A DNA stretch of 64,000 nt from Lactiplantibacillus plantarum EGD-AQ4 (GCF_000463075.2 NZ_AVAQ01000001.1:124001-188000); one strand, 5' to 3'; shown: positions 1-9,923, counted from the first letter of the stretch. The notes: a model not told the origin generated them from the letters alone. Made by a program: numbers and translations.

Positions 1-39
1 ACTTAGCCCGGCAAGTTGTTTTAGAAGGGAGCCATTAAC

Positions 40-1251
40 ATGGATACGATGACAAAAGTTGAACAAGCCTTAGCCACATTAAAACGCGGGGATTTGATAA
101 TTGTCGCTGATGATGAAACACGGGAAGCAGAGGGTGACATGGTTGGTTTGGCCGCCAAAGCCACTACGGCGACCGTCAATCGCATGATTACGTCAGCACG
201 GGGGTTACTGTGCGTCCCAGTAGCGCCGGAAGTTGCGATCCGGTTAGGCTTAAAACCGATGACTGGCGAACGTGACGCATTTGGAACTGCCTTCACGGTC
301 TCAACTGACCATCGAACGACAAGTACGGGAATCTCAGCTGCTGACCGTGCCAAAACGATTCAAGCGTTGGCCTCAACAGACAGTCAGCCAACTGACTTTT
401 ATCATCCCGGCCATATTTTTCCACTGATTGCGCGGGCTGGGGGCTTACTAGAACGGCGCGGTCATACGGAAGCTGCGGTAACGTTGGCCGAATTGGCTGG
501 TGGTTCGCCCGTCGCCTATATTTGTGAAGTGGTTAAGAAAAACGGCTTAATGGCGCGCCGGCACGATTTGAAATCCTTGGCGGAAGGCTTGCAGATGCCG
601 ATGATCACGATTGAAGATTTATTACAATACGCCATCCGAACAGGGGCGATTCAGCTAGACACAACGCCGACAGTTGATTTACCGACTCAGGACGGCGCGT
701 TCAAGTTGACGGGCTTCACGGTGCCGGGACACACGGAATTACCACTTGCATTACAAACCGGTGATATCAGTGGTGATGAACCCGTGTTAGTGCGGTTGCA
801 TTCCGAATGTTTTACCGGCGATGTCTTGGGCTCGGAGCGCTGTGACTGTGGCGCACAATTGCACGCAGCCCTGCGTAAGATCAGTCAAGCTGAACGTGGC
901 GTTTGTTTATACTTACGGCAGGAAGGTCGCGGCATTGGCTTGGCAAATAAAATCGCGGCGTATGCCTTGCAAGACCAAGGTGCGGATACCTACGATGCCA
1001 ATGTCAAACTCGGGTTTAAACCGGATGAGCGCCGGTATGACATTGCCGCCGTTATGTTACGGCAACTCGGCGTGACTAAGGTGCGGTTACTCACGAATAA
1101 TCCCGACAAGGTCAAACAGCTGCAAGCGTTAGGTATCGAAGTCGTCGAACGCGTGCCGTTGGAAATTCCAGCTAATCAACACGATTATGCCTATCTCAAG
1201 ACAAAGCGGGATCGTTTCCATCATGAACTCAAACTAACGGAGGTTAACTAA
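40..1251 (+). CDS. ribBA: Bifunctional DHBP synthase / GTP cyclohydrolase II
   Basis: Makes two riboflavin precursors: 3,4-dihydroxy-2-butanone 4-phosphate from ribulose 5-phosphate (N-terminal half) and the pyrimidine precursor from GTP (C-terminal half). The 403-aa length fits the fused enzyme. The N-terminal acidic loop reads [10 protein letters not shown] (residues 24-33; many family members have RENEGD), followed by GHTEAAV. The C-terminal half has the zinc cysteines in [16 protein letters not shown] (about 254-269) and the RQEGRGIGL loop near 293. The start has AGAAGGGA about 10 bases upstream; an in-frame ATG three codons later is possible. The stop overlaps the ribH start by one base (TAATG), so the genes are translationally coupled. 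Any FMN riboswitch would lie upstream of the window. Confidence 0.96.
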   Translation: MDTMTKVEQALATLKRGDLIIVADDETREAEGDMVGLAAKATTATVNRMITSARGLLCVPVAPEVAIRLGLKPMTGERDAFGTAFTVSTDHRTTSTGISAADRAKTIQALASTDSQPTDFYHPGHIFPLIARAGGLLERRGHTEAAVTLAELAGGSPVAYICEVVKKNGLMARRHDLKSLAEGLQMPMITIEDLLQYAIRTGAIQLDTTPTVDLPTQDGAFKLTGFTVPGHTELPLALQTGDISGDEPVLVRLHSECFTGDVLGSERCDCGAQLHAALRKISQAERGVCLYLRQEGRGIGLANKIAAYALQDQGADTYDANVKLGFKPDERRYDIAAVMLRQLGVTKVRLLTNNPDKVKQLQALGIEVVERVPLEIPANQHDYAYLKTKRDRFHHELKLTEVN

Positions 1252-1718
1252 TGACAACATTTAAGGGACAAATGACAGGTCAGGGACTCAAAGTCGGCAT
1301 CGTCGTGGCACGTTTCAATGAATTCGTGACCAAACAACTGCTGGCCGGTGCACAAGAAAGCCTCCAACAACACGGGGTTAATGCGGATGATATTGACGTT
1401 GCTTGGGTGCCGGGCGCGTTTGAAATTCCACTGACGGTACAGAAAATGATTAACACTAAGCGCTACGATGGCGTGATTGCGTTGGGTGCCGTCATTCGCG
1501 GTGCGACTGCTCACTTTGACTACGTTTGTAGCGGTGTGACCACTGGCGTCGCGTCCGTCAGCCTATCAACCGACACGCCGGTGATGTTTGGCGTATTGAC
1601 TACTGACACCATTGAGCAGGCGATGGACCGCGCTGGTTTTAAGAGCGGCAATAAGGGGGCCGATTGCGCGGTCAGCTTATTAGAGACGATAGATGTGCAG
1701 CGGGCGTTGATTGAGTAA
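1251..1718 (+). CDS. ribH: 6,7-dimethyl-8-ribityllumazine synthase
   Basis: Lumazine synthase condenses the RibB product (dihydroxybutanone phosphate) with the ribityl-pyrimidine to give the direct riboflavin precursor. The 155-aa length is normal. Family segments [40 protein letters not shown] and [11 protein letters not shown] are all present; the histidine of TAHFDYV is the usual catalytic base. The start shares one base with the ribBA stop and uses the GGAGG at the end of ribBA. It is the last gene of the operon; a long hairpin follows. Confidence 0.97.
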   Translation: MTTFKGQMTGQGLKVGIVVARFNEFVTKQLLAGAQESLQQHGVNADDIDVAWVPGAFEIPLTVQKMINTKRYDGVIALGAVIRGATAHFDYVCSGVTTGVASVSLSTDTPVMFGVLTTDTIEQAMDRAGFKSGNKGADCAVSLLETIDVQRALIE

Positions 1719-1784
1719 TTGGCGTGAAACGAGGCATTGTGGATTCAAAACAGCGTGAACTGTTTAGACACGTGTAGAGGCATC

Positions 1785-1842
1785 AAAAATCAGCTCGAAG
1801 CTAATTTGCATCGCGGATGCGGTTGGCTGCGGGCTGATTTTT
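1785..1842 (+). terminator. Rho-independent terminator after ribH
   Basis: A long hairpin with outer arms AAAAATCAGC / GCTGATTTTT and an inner GCATC-gcg-GATGC stem, ending in a T run. It closes the rib operon and, because both flanks are A/T tracts, may also stop the converging minus-strand transcript from 1892. Confidence 0.85.
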
Positions 1843-1891
1843 ATGTCGCATTAATTATGAAGTGTTTCTGACAACACCGTTTTTTGATAAC

Positions 1892-3757
1892 TTACTGATA
1901 ACGCTGGATTTCATGTCGCGTTACTGGCCGTAACTGGTTACGCGTGACCCGGTAGAAGCCAGTTCGAATGCGTTGGTGGTAGGTCCGCTTAACGCCCCGT
2001 GTGAATGAGCGGTCGTATTTAGGAATGACGACGTACTCATACTGACGCAAGGATTTGCGAAACCGTTGGGGCGATTTGCTGAAATGCGCTTGGCCACTGG
2101 CATTATTGGTGAAGAAATAATAGTTTGCCAGATAGCCCGCATAATAAGTGGTCACTTCAACTTGTTGCGGGTCGACAATCAAAATTTTGGCGTTGTTCAG
2201 TTTGGTCCACGGTTGCGTCACTTGACTGAGCTTGACCGGCAGTGAGCGGCGGTTATAGTGATTCGTAAACGTCGTACCATTGATTTCAGAGTACATCATG
2301 ATGATTGCAAAAAACATCACCAAAAAGGTCGCAAGTTGGTAGCCGTTCTTGGTCCAAATCGAACGAAAAGTCCGGGGACTGCGCTCGGCTAGATTCTGTT
2401 CATAGAACGTTTTGTCAATGACACGGACGAGGGCCATCATGCCGATGAACAAATTCAACACTACGACGGTCGACATGTACCGTTCAAAGCCATCGAGTGT
2501 AATGGCTTCAGCGTATGGCATCGATAAGACGTACATACCGAGCAAGCTGCCGTAATAGCAACCCGTGATCAGATCCAGCAGGCCTAAAAGTTTTAGTAGC
2601 GAATTGGGATGATGGCACACGAATTTAATAATGGCCCAGGCCGCAATCAAGCCAATGTTGATCACCAGGAAGCCTTGGGTGGATAACGACTGCCAACTGA
2701 AAATTTGGTTTAAAAATGCTTGTCCAATTTTGATTAGACCGGTGACGCCTTCACGAGCAAACTGGTTTTGATAGGCGGCCACACTGATTTCATGTTTCGA
2801 AGTGGTAAAGGTCAAGTGAACATGAATTTCCCACCAAATAAACGGTAGCGCCGCAACTAGCAACGTTCCCAATAATCGTGCGGTGATCGTCAATGTTTGT
2901 CGGAATCGGCGTCCACGTAAGCGATGGTGAATCAGCGTGGCGAGATAATCAATGACTAAAATGGCGACGAAAAATGCGGCCGAGTTTTTGATGAGAAGCA
3001 ACGTGCCACAAAACAGGGCAACGTGTGCGGCTAACATCTTAGGGCGCGACTGGTAAACAAAAATACCAACGATACCGGCGACGGTGATGATTGCAAGTAC
3101 GTAATCGACCAAGAGATTATTGAGTCGAATGTTGATGTTAAAGACGTACGAAATTGCAATCGTCAGACAGAGTAGCATTGAATTGAGACCGCGTGTTCGA
3201 TCCCGGAGCGTCGCAAAAATGGTGTAGCTAGCCGCCCAAATCAAGATAAATTGTCCGACCAGCATCGCACCCGCACTGAAGCCAGTAAATGTCACGAACT
3301 GCGTCAGGAATAGGGCAGTTGCGGGTGGATAGGAACTAAAGGAAATGATGGTGTCGGCCGCGCCTGGTAAATGGCCGGTATACGTCATGAATTTAACCAT
3401 CGTTGCCCAGTGTGAAAAATTATCATAATGAATCAGTGGGCTCTGACCAAGTACGAGCGCCATCACGATTCCCAGGAAAATCATCCAAATGTCAAATAGG
3501 TGCAGTCCGTCATAATGGATGCTAACTTTCCCGGTATAGCCGAGTACCAGGCGGGTGATTAACAGCACGACGCCCAAACTAGTCACCATCCAGATTCCAG
3601 GTCTTAACAGATTGAGCATTGCAAAACCGTACAACAACATTATTTGAATGAGAATGCCGGTAATCCACGTTAAATAGGGATTCACGTGGACTAGCCGGAG
3701 TGCGCTACTATAACCAATTAACGCCAGGGCGAAGAAGAGGCCCCCAATGATAGTCAA
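1892..3757 (-). CDS. Polytopic membrane protein, GT-C-like (paralog 1)
   Basis: A 621-aa protein with about 12 or more hydrophobic segments and a hydrophilic C-terminal tail of roughly 120 residues that is probably extracellular. It is clearly paralogous to the 3774-5612 gene: both share HYDNFSHWA.MVKFM near residue 110, SYPPATALF, RLNNLLVDYVL, and a YYAGYL/V motif in the tail. An acidic residue in the first loop next to FSHW recalls GT-C glycosyltransferases that take sugars from lipid-phosphate donors. The specific substrate is unknown. The best start is TTG, with AAAGGTGG about 8 bases upstream overlapping the previous stop. Last gene of the four-gene minus operon. Confidence 0.8.
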   Translation of the reverse strand: MTIIGGLFFALALIGYSSALRLVHVNPYLTWITGILIQIMLLYGFAMLNLLRPGIWMVTSLGVVLLITRLVLGYTGKVSIHYDGLHLFDIWMIFLGIVMALVLGQSPLIHYDNFSHWATMVKFMTYTGHLPGAADTIISFSSYPPATALFLTQFVTFTGFSAGAMLVGQFILIWAASYTIFATLRDRTRGLNSMLLCLTIAISYVFNINIRLNNLLVDYVLAIITVAGIVGIFVYQSRPKMLAAHVALFCGTLLLIKNSAAFFVAILVIDYLATLIHHRLRGRRFRQTLTITARLLGTLLVAALPFIWWEIHVHLTFTTSKHEISVAAYQNQFAREGVTGLIKIGQAFLNQIFSWQSLSTQGFLVINIGLIAAWAIIKFVCHHPNSLLKLLGLLDLITGCYYGSLLGMYVLSMPYAEAITLDGFERYMSTVVVLNLFIGMMALVRVIDKTFYEQNLAERSPRTFRSIWTKNGYQLATFLVMFFAIIMMYSEINGTTFTNHYNRRSLPVKLSQVTQPWTKLNNAKILIVDPQQVEVTTYYAGYLANYYFFTNNASGQAHFSKSPQRFRKSLRQYEYVVIPKYDRSFTRGVKRTYHQRIRTGFYRVTRNQLRPVTRHEIQRYQ

Positions 3758-3773
3758 GTTAATCCCACCTTTC

Positions 3774-5612
3774 TTAATGCATACGAATCAACCCGTGTTT
3801 GGTGACTTTAAACAGTCCCGTAACGACATGTTGATGAAAGACTTTCTTAGTCAGTACCGTAAACGTGCGGTGACTTTCAGGAATGGCGACGTACTGATAC
3901 TGTTCGACGGTCTGTTTGAAGACTTTCGGCGTCATCATAAAGTTCTCTTGTCCGACCGCTTTGTCAGTGAAGTACCAATAGCGACCGACATAGCCCGCGT
4001 AATAATCGTTCACGTCGACGACTTCCGGATCAACAATCAGCACTTTCCGGTGATTTAAGTGAGTCCATTGTTTGGAGACCCGTGACATTTGTAAAGGAAG
4101 TGTATTGTGATTCATCTCATTGGTGAACTTAGTCCCGGTGATTTCAGAATACATCATGGTGATGGCGAAAAATCCGGTGACGAGGGTCGCTATCTGATAA
4201 ATGTTTTTGGTGGTCGCACTTTTGAAAGCTTGGGTGTCACGCCTTTCAAAGTTTTGCTCGAATTGTTGCTGATCAAGAATCCGGACCAGTACGATTGCGC
4301 CGATGAATAGGTTAAGAATCACGGTGCTTGCCATATAGCGTTCAAAGCCATCGAGGAGAATGGCTTCTGCGTATGGCATCGACAAAATGTACATGCCAAA
4401 TAAACTGGCATAGTAGGCGATGAAAATTACATCGAGCAAGATGGCGGTTACCAATAGATTATTGCGTTGATGTTGCCGAAGCCGAACAAAGGCCCAAGTT
4501 AGAATCAAAACGACGTTGATCAGTAGGATGCCTTTAGTGGACAGTGAATTGAGACTGAAAATTTGATTTAAAAACTTGTGCCCAATTTTCAACAAAGCTT
4601 GCTGACTTTCACCACTCAGTTGCTTAGCGTACGCTTGGGTACTGATTTGGTGTTTTGAAACGGTGAACGTCTGTTTCACGTGCCATTGCCACCAAACAAA
4701 TGGCAAAATACCAACACCGATGCTAGCCACAAATTGAATCGGTACGGTAACTAGTCGGCGCCAGTGCCAGTGATGATTGGTGATTAAGGTGTATAAGAAA
4801 TAGGCACCAATCATGATGACGAAAAAGGTCGCTGAATTTTTAACCAGCAGTAAGACTGAAACAAAAATAGCGACGTGGGCGCACAGCAAAATTGGCCGTT
4901 TCCGATAGACAAAGATGCCGACGAGCGCCGCAATTGTTACAATTGGCAGCACGTAATCAACGAGTAAATTATTAAGTCGAATTGCCACGTTAAACACGAA
5001 TGAGATTGCCAAGGTGAAGCATAGGGCAAAGCTCGTCAATGCACGTGAACGATCCCGTAAGCCAGCAAAAATGGCGTAGGCCGCACCCCAAATCAAGATA
5101 AACTGAGCGACCAACATGGCGCCGTCACTAAAACCGACCCAGTGCACAAATTGTGTGATGAACAGTGCTGTTGCGGGTGGATAAGACGTAAATGAAATCA
5201 GATGGTCGCTGGCTCCTGGCAAGCGACCGGTGAACACCATAAACTTGACCATCACGGCCCAGTGGGAGAAGTTATCGTAATGGACTAAGGGACTTTGCCA
5301 TAAAGTATTCCCAGTGACAATGCCTAGTCCAATCATCCAGAAATCAAATAAATGGATACCTTCAAAACGCAGCTGGGCTTTCCGAAAGAAACTCATGACT
5401 AGCCAGAGGCCTGCTAGTCCAACACCTAGATAGGTGACAATTTGAATGCCGAGCGTGAGCCAGCCGGTCATGGCAAACCCATATAAGATCAAAATCTGGA
5501 CTAACATTGCGGTAATCCAGGCGAGGTAGGGACTGACCCCTAGGCGGCGGAGCGTCCCATTGTAACCTAAGAGTCCAATGGCATATATCGCGAATCCAAG
5601 CCAAACTGACAT
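3774..5612 (-). CDS. Polytopic membrane protein, GT-C-like (paralog 2)
   Basis: A 612-aa integral membrane protein, tandem paralog of the downstream gene. Hydrophobic helices fill residues 1-480, and a soluble tail follows after the YSEITGTKFTNEMNHN segment. The shared LVHYDNFSHWA loop near residue 110 suggests a GT-C fold glycosyltransferase or a related polysaccharide enzyme; this is an inference from layout and motif, not a proven family match. The ATG has TAGGAGG about 9 bases upstream. It lies 15 bases after the PilZ glycosyltransferase gene. The pair probably arose by tandem duplication and may have diverged in acceptor or sugar specificity. Confidence 0.8.
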   Translation of the reverse strand: MSVWLGFAIYAIGLLGYNGTLRRLGVSPYLAWITAMLVQILILYGFAMTGWLTLGIQIVTYLGVGLAGLWLVMSFFRKAQLRFEGIHLFDFWMIGLGIVTGNTLWQSPLVHYDNFSHWAVMVKFMVFTGRLPGASDHLISFTSYPPATALFITQFVHWVGFSDGAMLVAQFILIWGAAYAIFAGLRDRSRALTSFALCFTLAISFVFNVAIRLNNLLVDYVLPIVTIAALVGIFVYRKRPILLCAHVAIFVSVLLLVKNSATFFVIMIGAYFLYTLITNHHWHWRRLVTVPIQFVASIGVGILPFVWWQWHVKQTFTVSKHQISTQAYAKQLSGESQQALLKIGHKFLNQIFSLNSLSTKGILLINVVLILTWAFVRLRQHQRNNLLVTAILLDVIFIAYYASLFGMYILSMPYAEAILLDGFERYMASTVILNLFIGAIVLVRILDQQQFEQNFERRDTQAFKSATTKNIYQIATLVTGFFAITMMYSEITGTKFTNEMNHNTLPLQMSRVSKQWTHLNHRKVLIVDPEVVDVNDYYAGYVGRYWYFTDKAVGQENFMMTPKVFKQTVEQYQYVAIPESHRTFTVLTKKVFHQHVVTGLFKVTKHGLIRMH

Positions 5613-5627
5613 GACGATTGATTCCTC

Positions 5628-7613
5628 CTAAAAGCGATTAAAGCGCCGACTGAGTTTGCGTTCATAAGTTCGCGCACGCACCACTAAGTTCATGTAAAGT
5701 TCATCAAATGGGGTGACCCAGGTATCCTGAACACTTGGCAGAGTTTTGTTGCTACCATCGTAAATGAGTTGTAAATAATGGTTGCGATTTTCATCAGCGG
5801 TGACTTCAACTTGAACACTGTAGATCACGTCGCCATCTCGATGACTGATGCGAGCAACTTGACCAGTTAAGTGGATGGTGAAGTCTTGATGCTTAACGGT
5901 CAAGTTGACATGGTCGCCCTCGGCAATGTTTTCAACCGGTCCATCAGTGGTTCTAAAGGCAATCCCGCCCTCAGACACATCCTCAGTCATGATGGGGTGC
6001 CAGTGTCCATCGGTGGCTTGAACAGTTCCAGCTACTCGACGGATAAAGCGTTCATTTTTGCGGTACACTGGGCGTCCCATTGCGATAAATAAACACATAC
6101 TTAAGTTCACAAAATGCATCAGGAGCCAGAAAGTAATGACGCTACCGACTAAGATTTCGGACCCATATTTACCGTAATTAAATTTAATAATCGCCACCAA
6201 GGTGATGGTCCATAAAATCAAGTACGGTAGGATATAAAGTTTGTCTTTTAGTGAATAGGTCACGTTCTTGGCGGTAACTTTGAACTTTTTCGCTTTGATT
6301 CCGAGACTTTCAAGAATAACAGGAATAAAAAGGTAAGGTGCAAAAAAGGTCTCTTGAACTTCGCCCCAGCGTTCATTGCGAATCTTGGCGTTATCACCCA
6401 TGCCAGAAGTGTCTCCCATGACGTAGTGGAGTAGAAAGTATCCCGGTGCCCAAATGACCATCAAAATCCAGAAGTTGGCATTAACGACTTGAATCTTGAA
6501 GAGTGCATACAAAATCGGGGCAATCATATAAATCATCCGCCGGAAAAAAGCCCACCAATAGAAGTACGTATTGAGCAGGATGACGCGATTAATAAAAGAT
6601 AAGTGGCGATTCGTAAAAATATGCAAGTTGCGGCAACTCTGAATCACGCCGCGAGCCCAACGTGTCCGCTGTTTGATGACCCCTTTCATATCAATGGGGG
6701 TGATACCACTTGATTGCGGCACCTTAGTCGCCAGGCTAATGTAGCCAGCCATATTGAGCATCGTACCCAGTTCAAAATCTTCAGTAATCGTGTCGGTCGG
6801 AAAGCCACCAACTTCATCGACTGCTTGCCGTAAAAAGACAGCGTTGGAGCCAGTGAAGAGGGCACGCTTGTTACCGCCGTTTAGAATATTGACATCACGC
6901 GAGAAAAAATCTTGTTCATTTGGAATGATTTTTTCAGAAAATAAGTTGAACTGAAAGATGTCCGCATTGTAAAAGCTTTGCGGTGTTTGCACAAATCCCA
7001 GTGGTTCGGTGTGGTCAGGGTCGTCAGTGAGCTGCTGGAAATTTTCAGTGAACAGTGGGACCGTGTTCCGAAGAAAACTCGAAAACGGAATCATGTCCGT
7101 GTCAAAGATTGCAAATAGCGGTGCGTGCAATTTTGCGAGCGTATGGTTGATATTTCCAGATTTTGCTTGATGATTGTCTTCCATACCGGAATAGCCGACG
7201 TGGTAGTGCTTTGCCAACGCTTGTACTTCTGGCCGATTGCCATCATCTGCGACCACCACATGAACTTTGTTTTTGTCTGGATAGTCAATATAAGTCGCGG
7301 CATTTATGGTCTTTCGTAGCAGTTCAACCGGCTCATTGTGCGTCACGATAATGATATCAACGTCAGGTAATGCTTGCGTAGACGAGTAATCGGGAATGAC
7401 TAAGTTCCATTTTTTCTTAGTTGAAAGCATCCTGAAAAAGATCAAGATAAATCCAGTCAAGTTTGAGAGAATTTCACTAATCACGAGCAATAATGCAAAA
7501 ATAAGCGTTAAAATATTTGCCCGCCACGGAATCGTAAAAAAGACTCGCCACAGTAAGTAAATAATGGATAATGCAATTGCTAGAAAATAGAGAAAACGCC
7601 GCTTATTGGACAT
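5628..7613 (-). CDS. Cellulose-synthase-like GT2 with C-terminal PilZ domain
   Basis: A 661-aa processive glycosyltransferase of the BcsA type. Membrane helices at the N terminus are followed by the GT2 domain with DDG (about 123-125), DTD (171-173), TED (277-279) and QRTRW (315-319), the complete D,D,D,QxxRW signature. More helices follow, then a PilZ domain with RFIRR (522-526) and DVSEGG (545-550), matching the c-di-GMP-binding RxxxR and [D/N]xSxxG motifs. It probably polymerises and exports a beta-linked glycan; the sugar is unknown. No BcsB, BcsC or GGDEF gene is nearby. I chose the ATG at 7613, which has AAGGAG 9 bases upstream and overlaps the upstream gene by 11 bases; a longer in-frame extension would lie inside that gene. 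Confidence 0.9.
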   Translation of the reverse strand: MSNKRRFLYFLAIALSIIYLLWRVFFTIPWRANILTLIFALLLVISEILSNLTGFILIFFRMLSTKKKWNLVIPDYSSTQALPDVDIIIVTHNEPVELLRKTINAATYIDYPDKNKVHVVVADDGNRPEVQALAKHYHVGYSGMEDNHQAKSGNINHTLAKLHAPLFAIFDTDMIPFSSFLRNTVPLFTENFQQLTDDPDHTEPLGFVQTPQSFYNADIFQFNLFSEKIIPNEQDFFSRDVNILNGGNKRALFTGSNAVFLRQAVDEVGGFPTDTITEDFELGTMLNMAGYISLATKVPQSSGITPIDMKGVIKQRTRWARGVIQSCRNLHIFTNRHLSFINRVILLNTYFYWWAFFRRMIYMIAPILYALFKIQVVNANFWILMVIWAPGYFLLHYVMGDTSGMGDNAKIRNERWGEVQETFFAPYLFIPVILESLGIKAKKFKVTAKNVTYSLKDKLYILPYLILWTITLVAIIKFNYGKYGSEILVGSVITFWLLMHFVNLSMCLFIAMGRPVYRKNERFIRRVAGTVQATDGHWHPIMTEDVSEGGIAFRTTDGPVENIAEGDHVNLTVKHQDFTIHLTGQVARISHRDGDVIYSVQVEVTADENRNHYLQLIYDGSNKTLPSVQDTWVTPFDELYMNLVVRARTYERKLSRRFNRF

Positions 7614-8691
7614 GTTGAGTCCGCTCCTTGAATATAAAATCACGCTGAATCTGATAACTGATAATAAATAACATAAAGTCGACGAACATCTTGGCAATCG
7701 TTGGTACGATTTGCCCACTTGAAGCCGGTAACACCGCAGTTAGGGCATTGGTCAAGAAACCAGATGCGAGCATTTGCACGACGAAGAGGCCCGCGTATTT
7801 AATTAACGTCTGCTGACCGGCGTGCGCAAAGACGATACGATGGTTAATTGCGTAGTTGACAATCGATGAAAGTACGCGGGATGCAATTGTCGCGATGAGA
7901 ATACTGTTCAAGACATGGTTCCCCAAAATAAAAAGGGTGAGATAGAACAGGCTAATGTCGACCACAAATGAGATGAGGCCACTCGCAGCAAATTTAAAAA
8001 AGCGCGCATAAATCGCAATCGAATCCCGAATAACGCGAAAGTGAGAAGAAACGTTTCCATCCAGATAAATCGTCGGAATTGGCTGTTCAACGACTTGAAT
8101 CTGGTACTTTTTAGCTTGCAATAGCATATCAAATTCAAACTCAAACCGATCTCCCGGAAACTGAATCAATGCTGGTATGTACGCGATTGGAATTACACGC
8201 AATCCAGTCTGCGTATCGGAAATATTCTGATGAGTCAACAATCGGACGAGACCACTGGTCAACAGATTACCGAACTGGCTACGAAATGGGACCGCGTTGG
8301 TAAAGTGCCGCACGCCAATGATCAACTGTTGTGGCTGTCGACTGAATGTCGCGACACAGCTTGCAAGTGCTGCGACAGTGTGCTGACCATCAGAATCCAT
8401 TGTTGCAACTCCGGAAACCGTTGGTAAGTGTGTCTCAACGTACTGAAAGCCAGTTTTCAATGCGGCCCCCTTACCGCGATTGTGCGTGTGATGCAAGATT
8501 GTTAAGTTGTTTAAAGGTAGTTGTTCTAATTGTGTGAAAATCGATTGGTGGTCGCTGTCACTGCCATCATCCACAATAATGAATGCTCGAATTTTCTGCA
8601 TTAGTTCCGGCGCGTCAATAAAATCCCGAATCAGAGCAATCAGCTTTTTATCGGGATTTAGTGCCGGAATAATAACGTTGATTTGTTCCAT
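7603..8691 (-). CDS. GT2 glycosyltransferase fused to GtrA-like membrane domain
   Basis: A 362-aa two-domain protein. Residues 1-215 are a DPM1-like GT2 domain with IIPALNPDKKL, IIVDDGSDSD, NRGKGAALKTGF and MDSDGQH (the DxD-type metal motif). Residues 225-355 carry four hydrophobic helices with the GtrA pattern (SGLISFVVDISLFYL, NYAINHRIVF). Such proteins make polyprenyl-phosphate sugar and help move it across the membrane, supplying donors to GT-C enzymes; the two downstream polytopic proteins would be natural users. First gene of the minus operon, with a GGGGGGA ribosome site. An inverted repeat lies about 40 bases upstream. Confidence 0.9.
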   Translation of the reverse strand: MEQINVIIPALNPDKKLIALIRDFIDAPELMQKIRAFIIVDDGSDSDHQSIFTQLEQLPLNNLTILHHTHNRGKGAALKTGFQYVETHLPTVSGVATMDSDGQHTVAALASCVATFSRQPQQLIIGVRHFTNAVPFRSQFGNLLTSGLVRLLTHQNISDTQTGLRVIPIAYIPALIQFPGDRFEFEFDMLLQAKKYQIQVVEQPIPTIYLDGNVSSHFRVIRDSIAIYARFFKFAASGLISFVVDISLFYLTLFILGNHVLNSILIATIASRVLSSIVNYAINHRIVFAHAGQQTLIKYAGLFVVQMLASGFLTNALTAVLPASSGQIVPTIAKMFVDFMLFIISYQIQRDFIFKERTQHVQ

Positions 8692-9068
8692 GGTTCCCCC
8701 CGTTGGTACCTGAATCTGTTGCGTTTATATACTTTAACTTATCACATTATTGTTGGAAAGTATATATAATTAACAAAGACTAGTGGTAGCTTTGAATTAT
8801 GGTATTTACTTAAAGCTAGTCAGTGAGAAGGAACATTACAAGCTTGATAATTGAATTAACTAATTTGATTTTCAGTAAACCGGTATATGGAATAATTGAT
8901 AGATTCGACGTTGTGCTCGTGATTTCTTGCATCAGTATGAGTAGATACACATTTATTAAATTCAAAAGCAACCAGTATAGACATGTGGGAACAGTTTTAA
9001 TTTGTAGAAATGGGTTTAATTGGCCACATTTACGATTACTGTAATTTTGCTGCCAATTGAATGATTAC
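8692..9068. promoter_or_regulatory. Intergenic promoter region with TATATACTTT inverted repeat
   Basis: About 377 bases without a convincing gene between the glycosylation operon and the LysR gene. It carries perfect 10-base inverted arms, TATATACTTT (8726-8735) and AAAGTATATA (8757-8766), 35 to 75 bases upstream of the GT2-GtrA start: a likely operator or promoter overlap for the minus operon. The rest (8770-9068) is AT-rich, and short open frames there lack ribosome sites. I see nothing else. Confidence 0.5.
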
Positions 9069-9923
9069 TCACCCAAAAAATCCCCGAATCACCTCACCAA
9101 CCTGTTGATGACGTGCATCAAGTTGTAAATCAGCAGGAGAACTCAAAAAAATGCGGCGAGTTAGCCGTTCTGGTGCGATATGTAAGAGGTGCACATGCGA
9201 TAAGTTGTGGACGTTCCAAGAACGTGCGGGGATAAAACTGCAGCCGAGATTTTCCGCCGTTAATTCGTAAATTGATAGGCGATCGCTAGTTGTAAAAGCA
9301 GGGATGACTGGGTTGGTCGGCGTCGCCAGAAAAGATTCAATCAGGGTCCGCAGTGGACTAGCGGCGGTTAAAATCAGTGGCTGGGTTCGCAAGGCTTCAC
9401 GGGTGATGCTGGTCTTGTGATACCAAGGTGATTGCGGCCCGACACCAACCAAGATTTCTTCGTCTAATAGTGGGGTATTGATATTCCCTTTGATGGGAGA
9501 AGTACTCAATTCGAAATCATAATGGCTCAGCGCGTTATTTTCTAGACCGTCCTGGACTAATCTAACCTTTACCGTGGGCAATTCGACTTTTAAATAGTGC
9601 ACCAGTCGCGGCAGTAATGGGGAAGAAGTGACTGTTCGAATGATGATTTGGTTGGCGCGGCCCTGGGCTTCGTGTTGAATATCAGTAACCGCATCATCAA
9701 CCAACTTCAAGGACTGTGTGACCTGTTTTTGAAAATAGCGACCGCTCTCATTTAATTTTAACGAATGACCGTTGCGAATGAAGAGTGGCACCCCAATTTC
9801 TTGTTCGAGTTCTTTTAATGAACGGCTTAAAGCGGGCTGTGAAACATGAATCAGTTGGGCAGCTTTGGTAATGTTTTCCATTCTCGCTACAACTAGAAAG
9901 TAGCGTAATTGTCGTAATCGCAT
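9069..9923 (-). CDS. LysR-family transcriptional regulator
   Basis: A 284-aa regulator with the N-terminal winged helix (MRLRQLRYFLVVARMENITK, then AAQLIHVSQPALSRSLKELE) and a C-terminal effector domain. It diverges from the M20 peptidase-MFS-racemase operon, the classic layout for a LysR activator of adjacent genes responding to a substrate or intermediate of that pathway. The chosen ATG has GAGGAGG about 8 bases upstream; a 15-residue in-frame extension to 9968 lacks a good site and would reach into the shared promoter. Confidence 0.93.
   Translation of the reverse strand: MRLRQLRYFLVVARMENITKAAQLIHVSQPALSRSLKELEQEIGVPLFIRNGHSLKLNESGRYFQKQVTQSLKLVDDAVTDIQHEAQGRANQIIIRTVTSSPLLPRLVHYLKVELPTVKVRLVQDGLENNALSHYDFELSTSPIKGNINTPLLDEEILVGVGPQSPWYHKTSITREALRTQPLILTAASPLRTLIESFLATPTNPVIPAFTTSDRLSIYELTAENLGCSFIPARSWNVHNLSHVHLLHIAPERLTRRIFLSSPADLQLDARHQQVGEVIRGFFG

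Noticed and set aside
1-39. Riboflavin (FMN) riboswitch
   Set aside because: The leader of the rib operon would be upstream of the window; only an upstream gene end and the ribBA ribosome site are seen here.
7614-7718. Longer N-terminal extension of the PilZ glycosyltransferase
   Set aside because: It lies inside the end of the upstream GT2-GtrA gene, has no hydrophobic start or ribosome site, and the ATG at 7613 has AAGGAG at the right distance.
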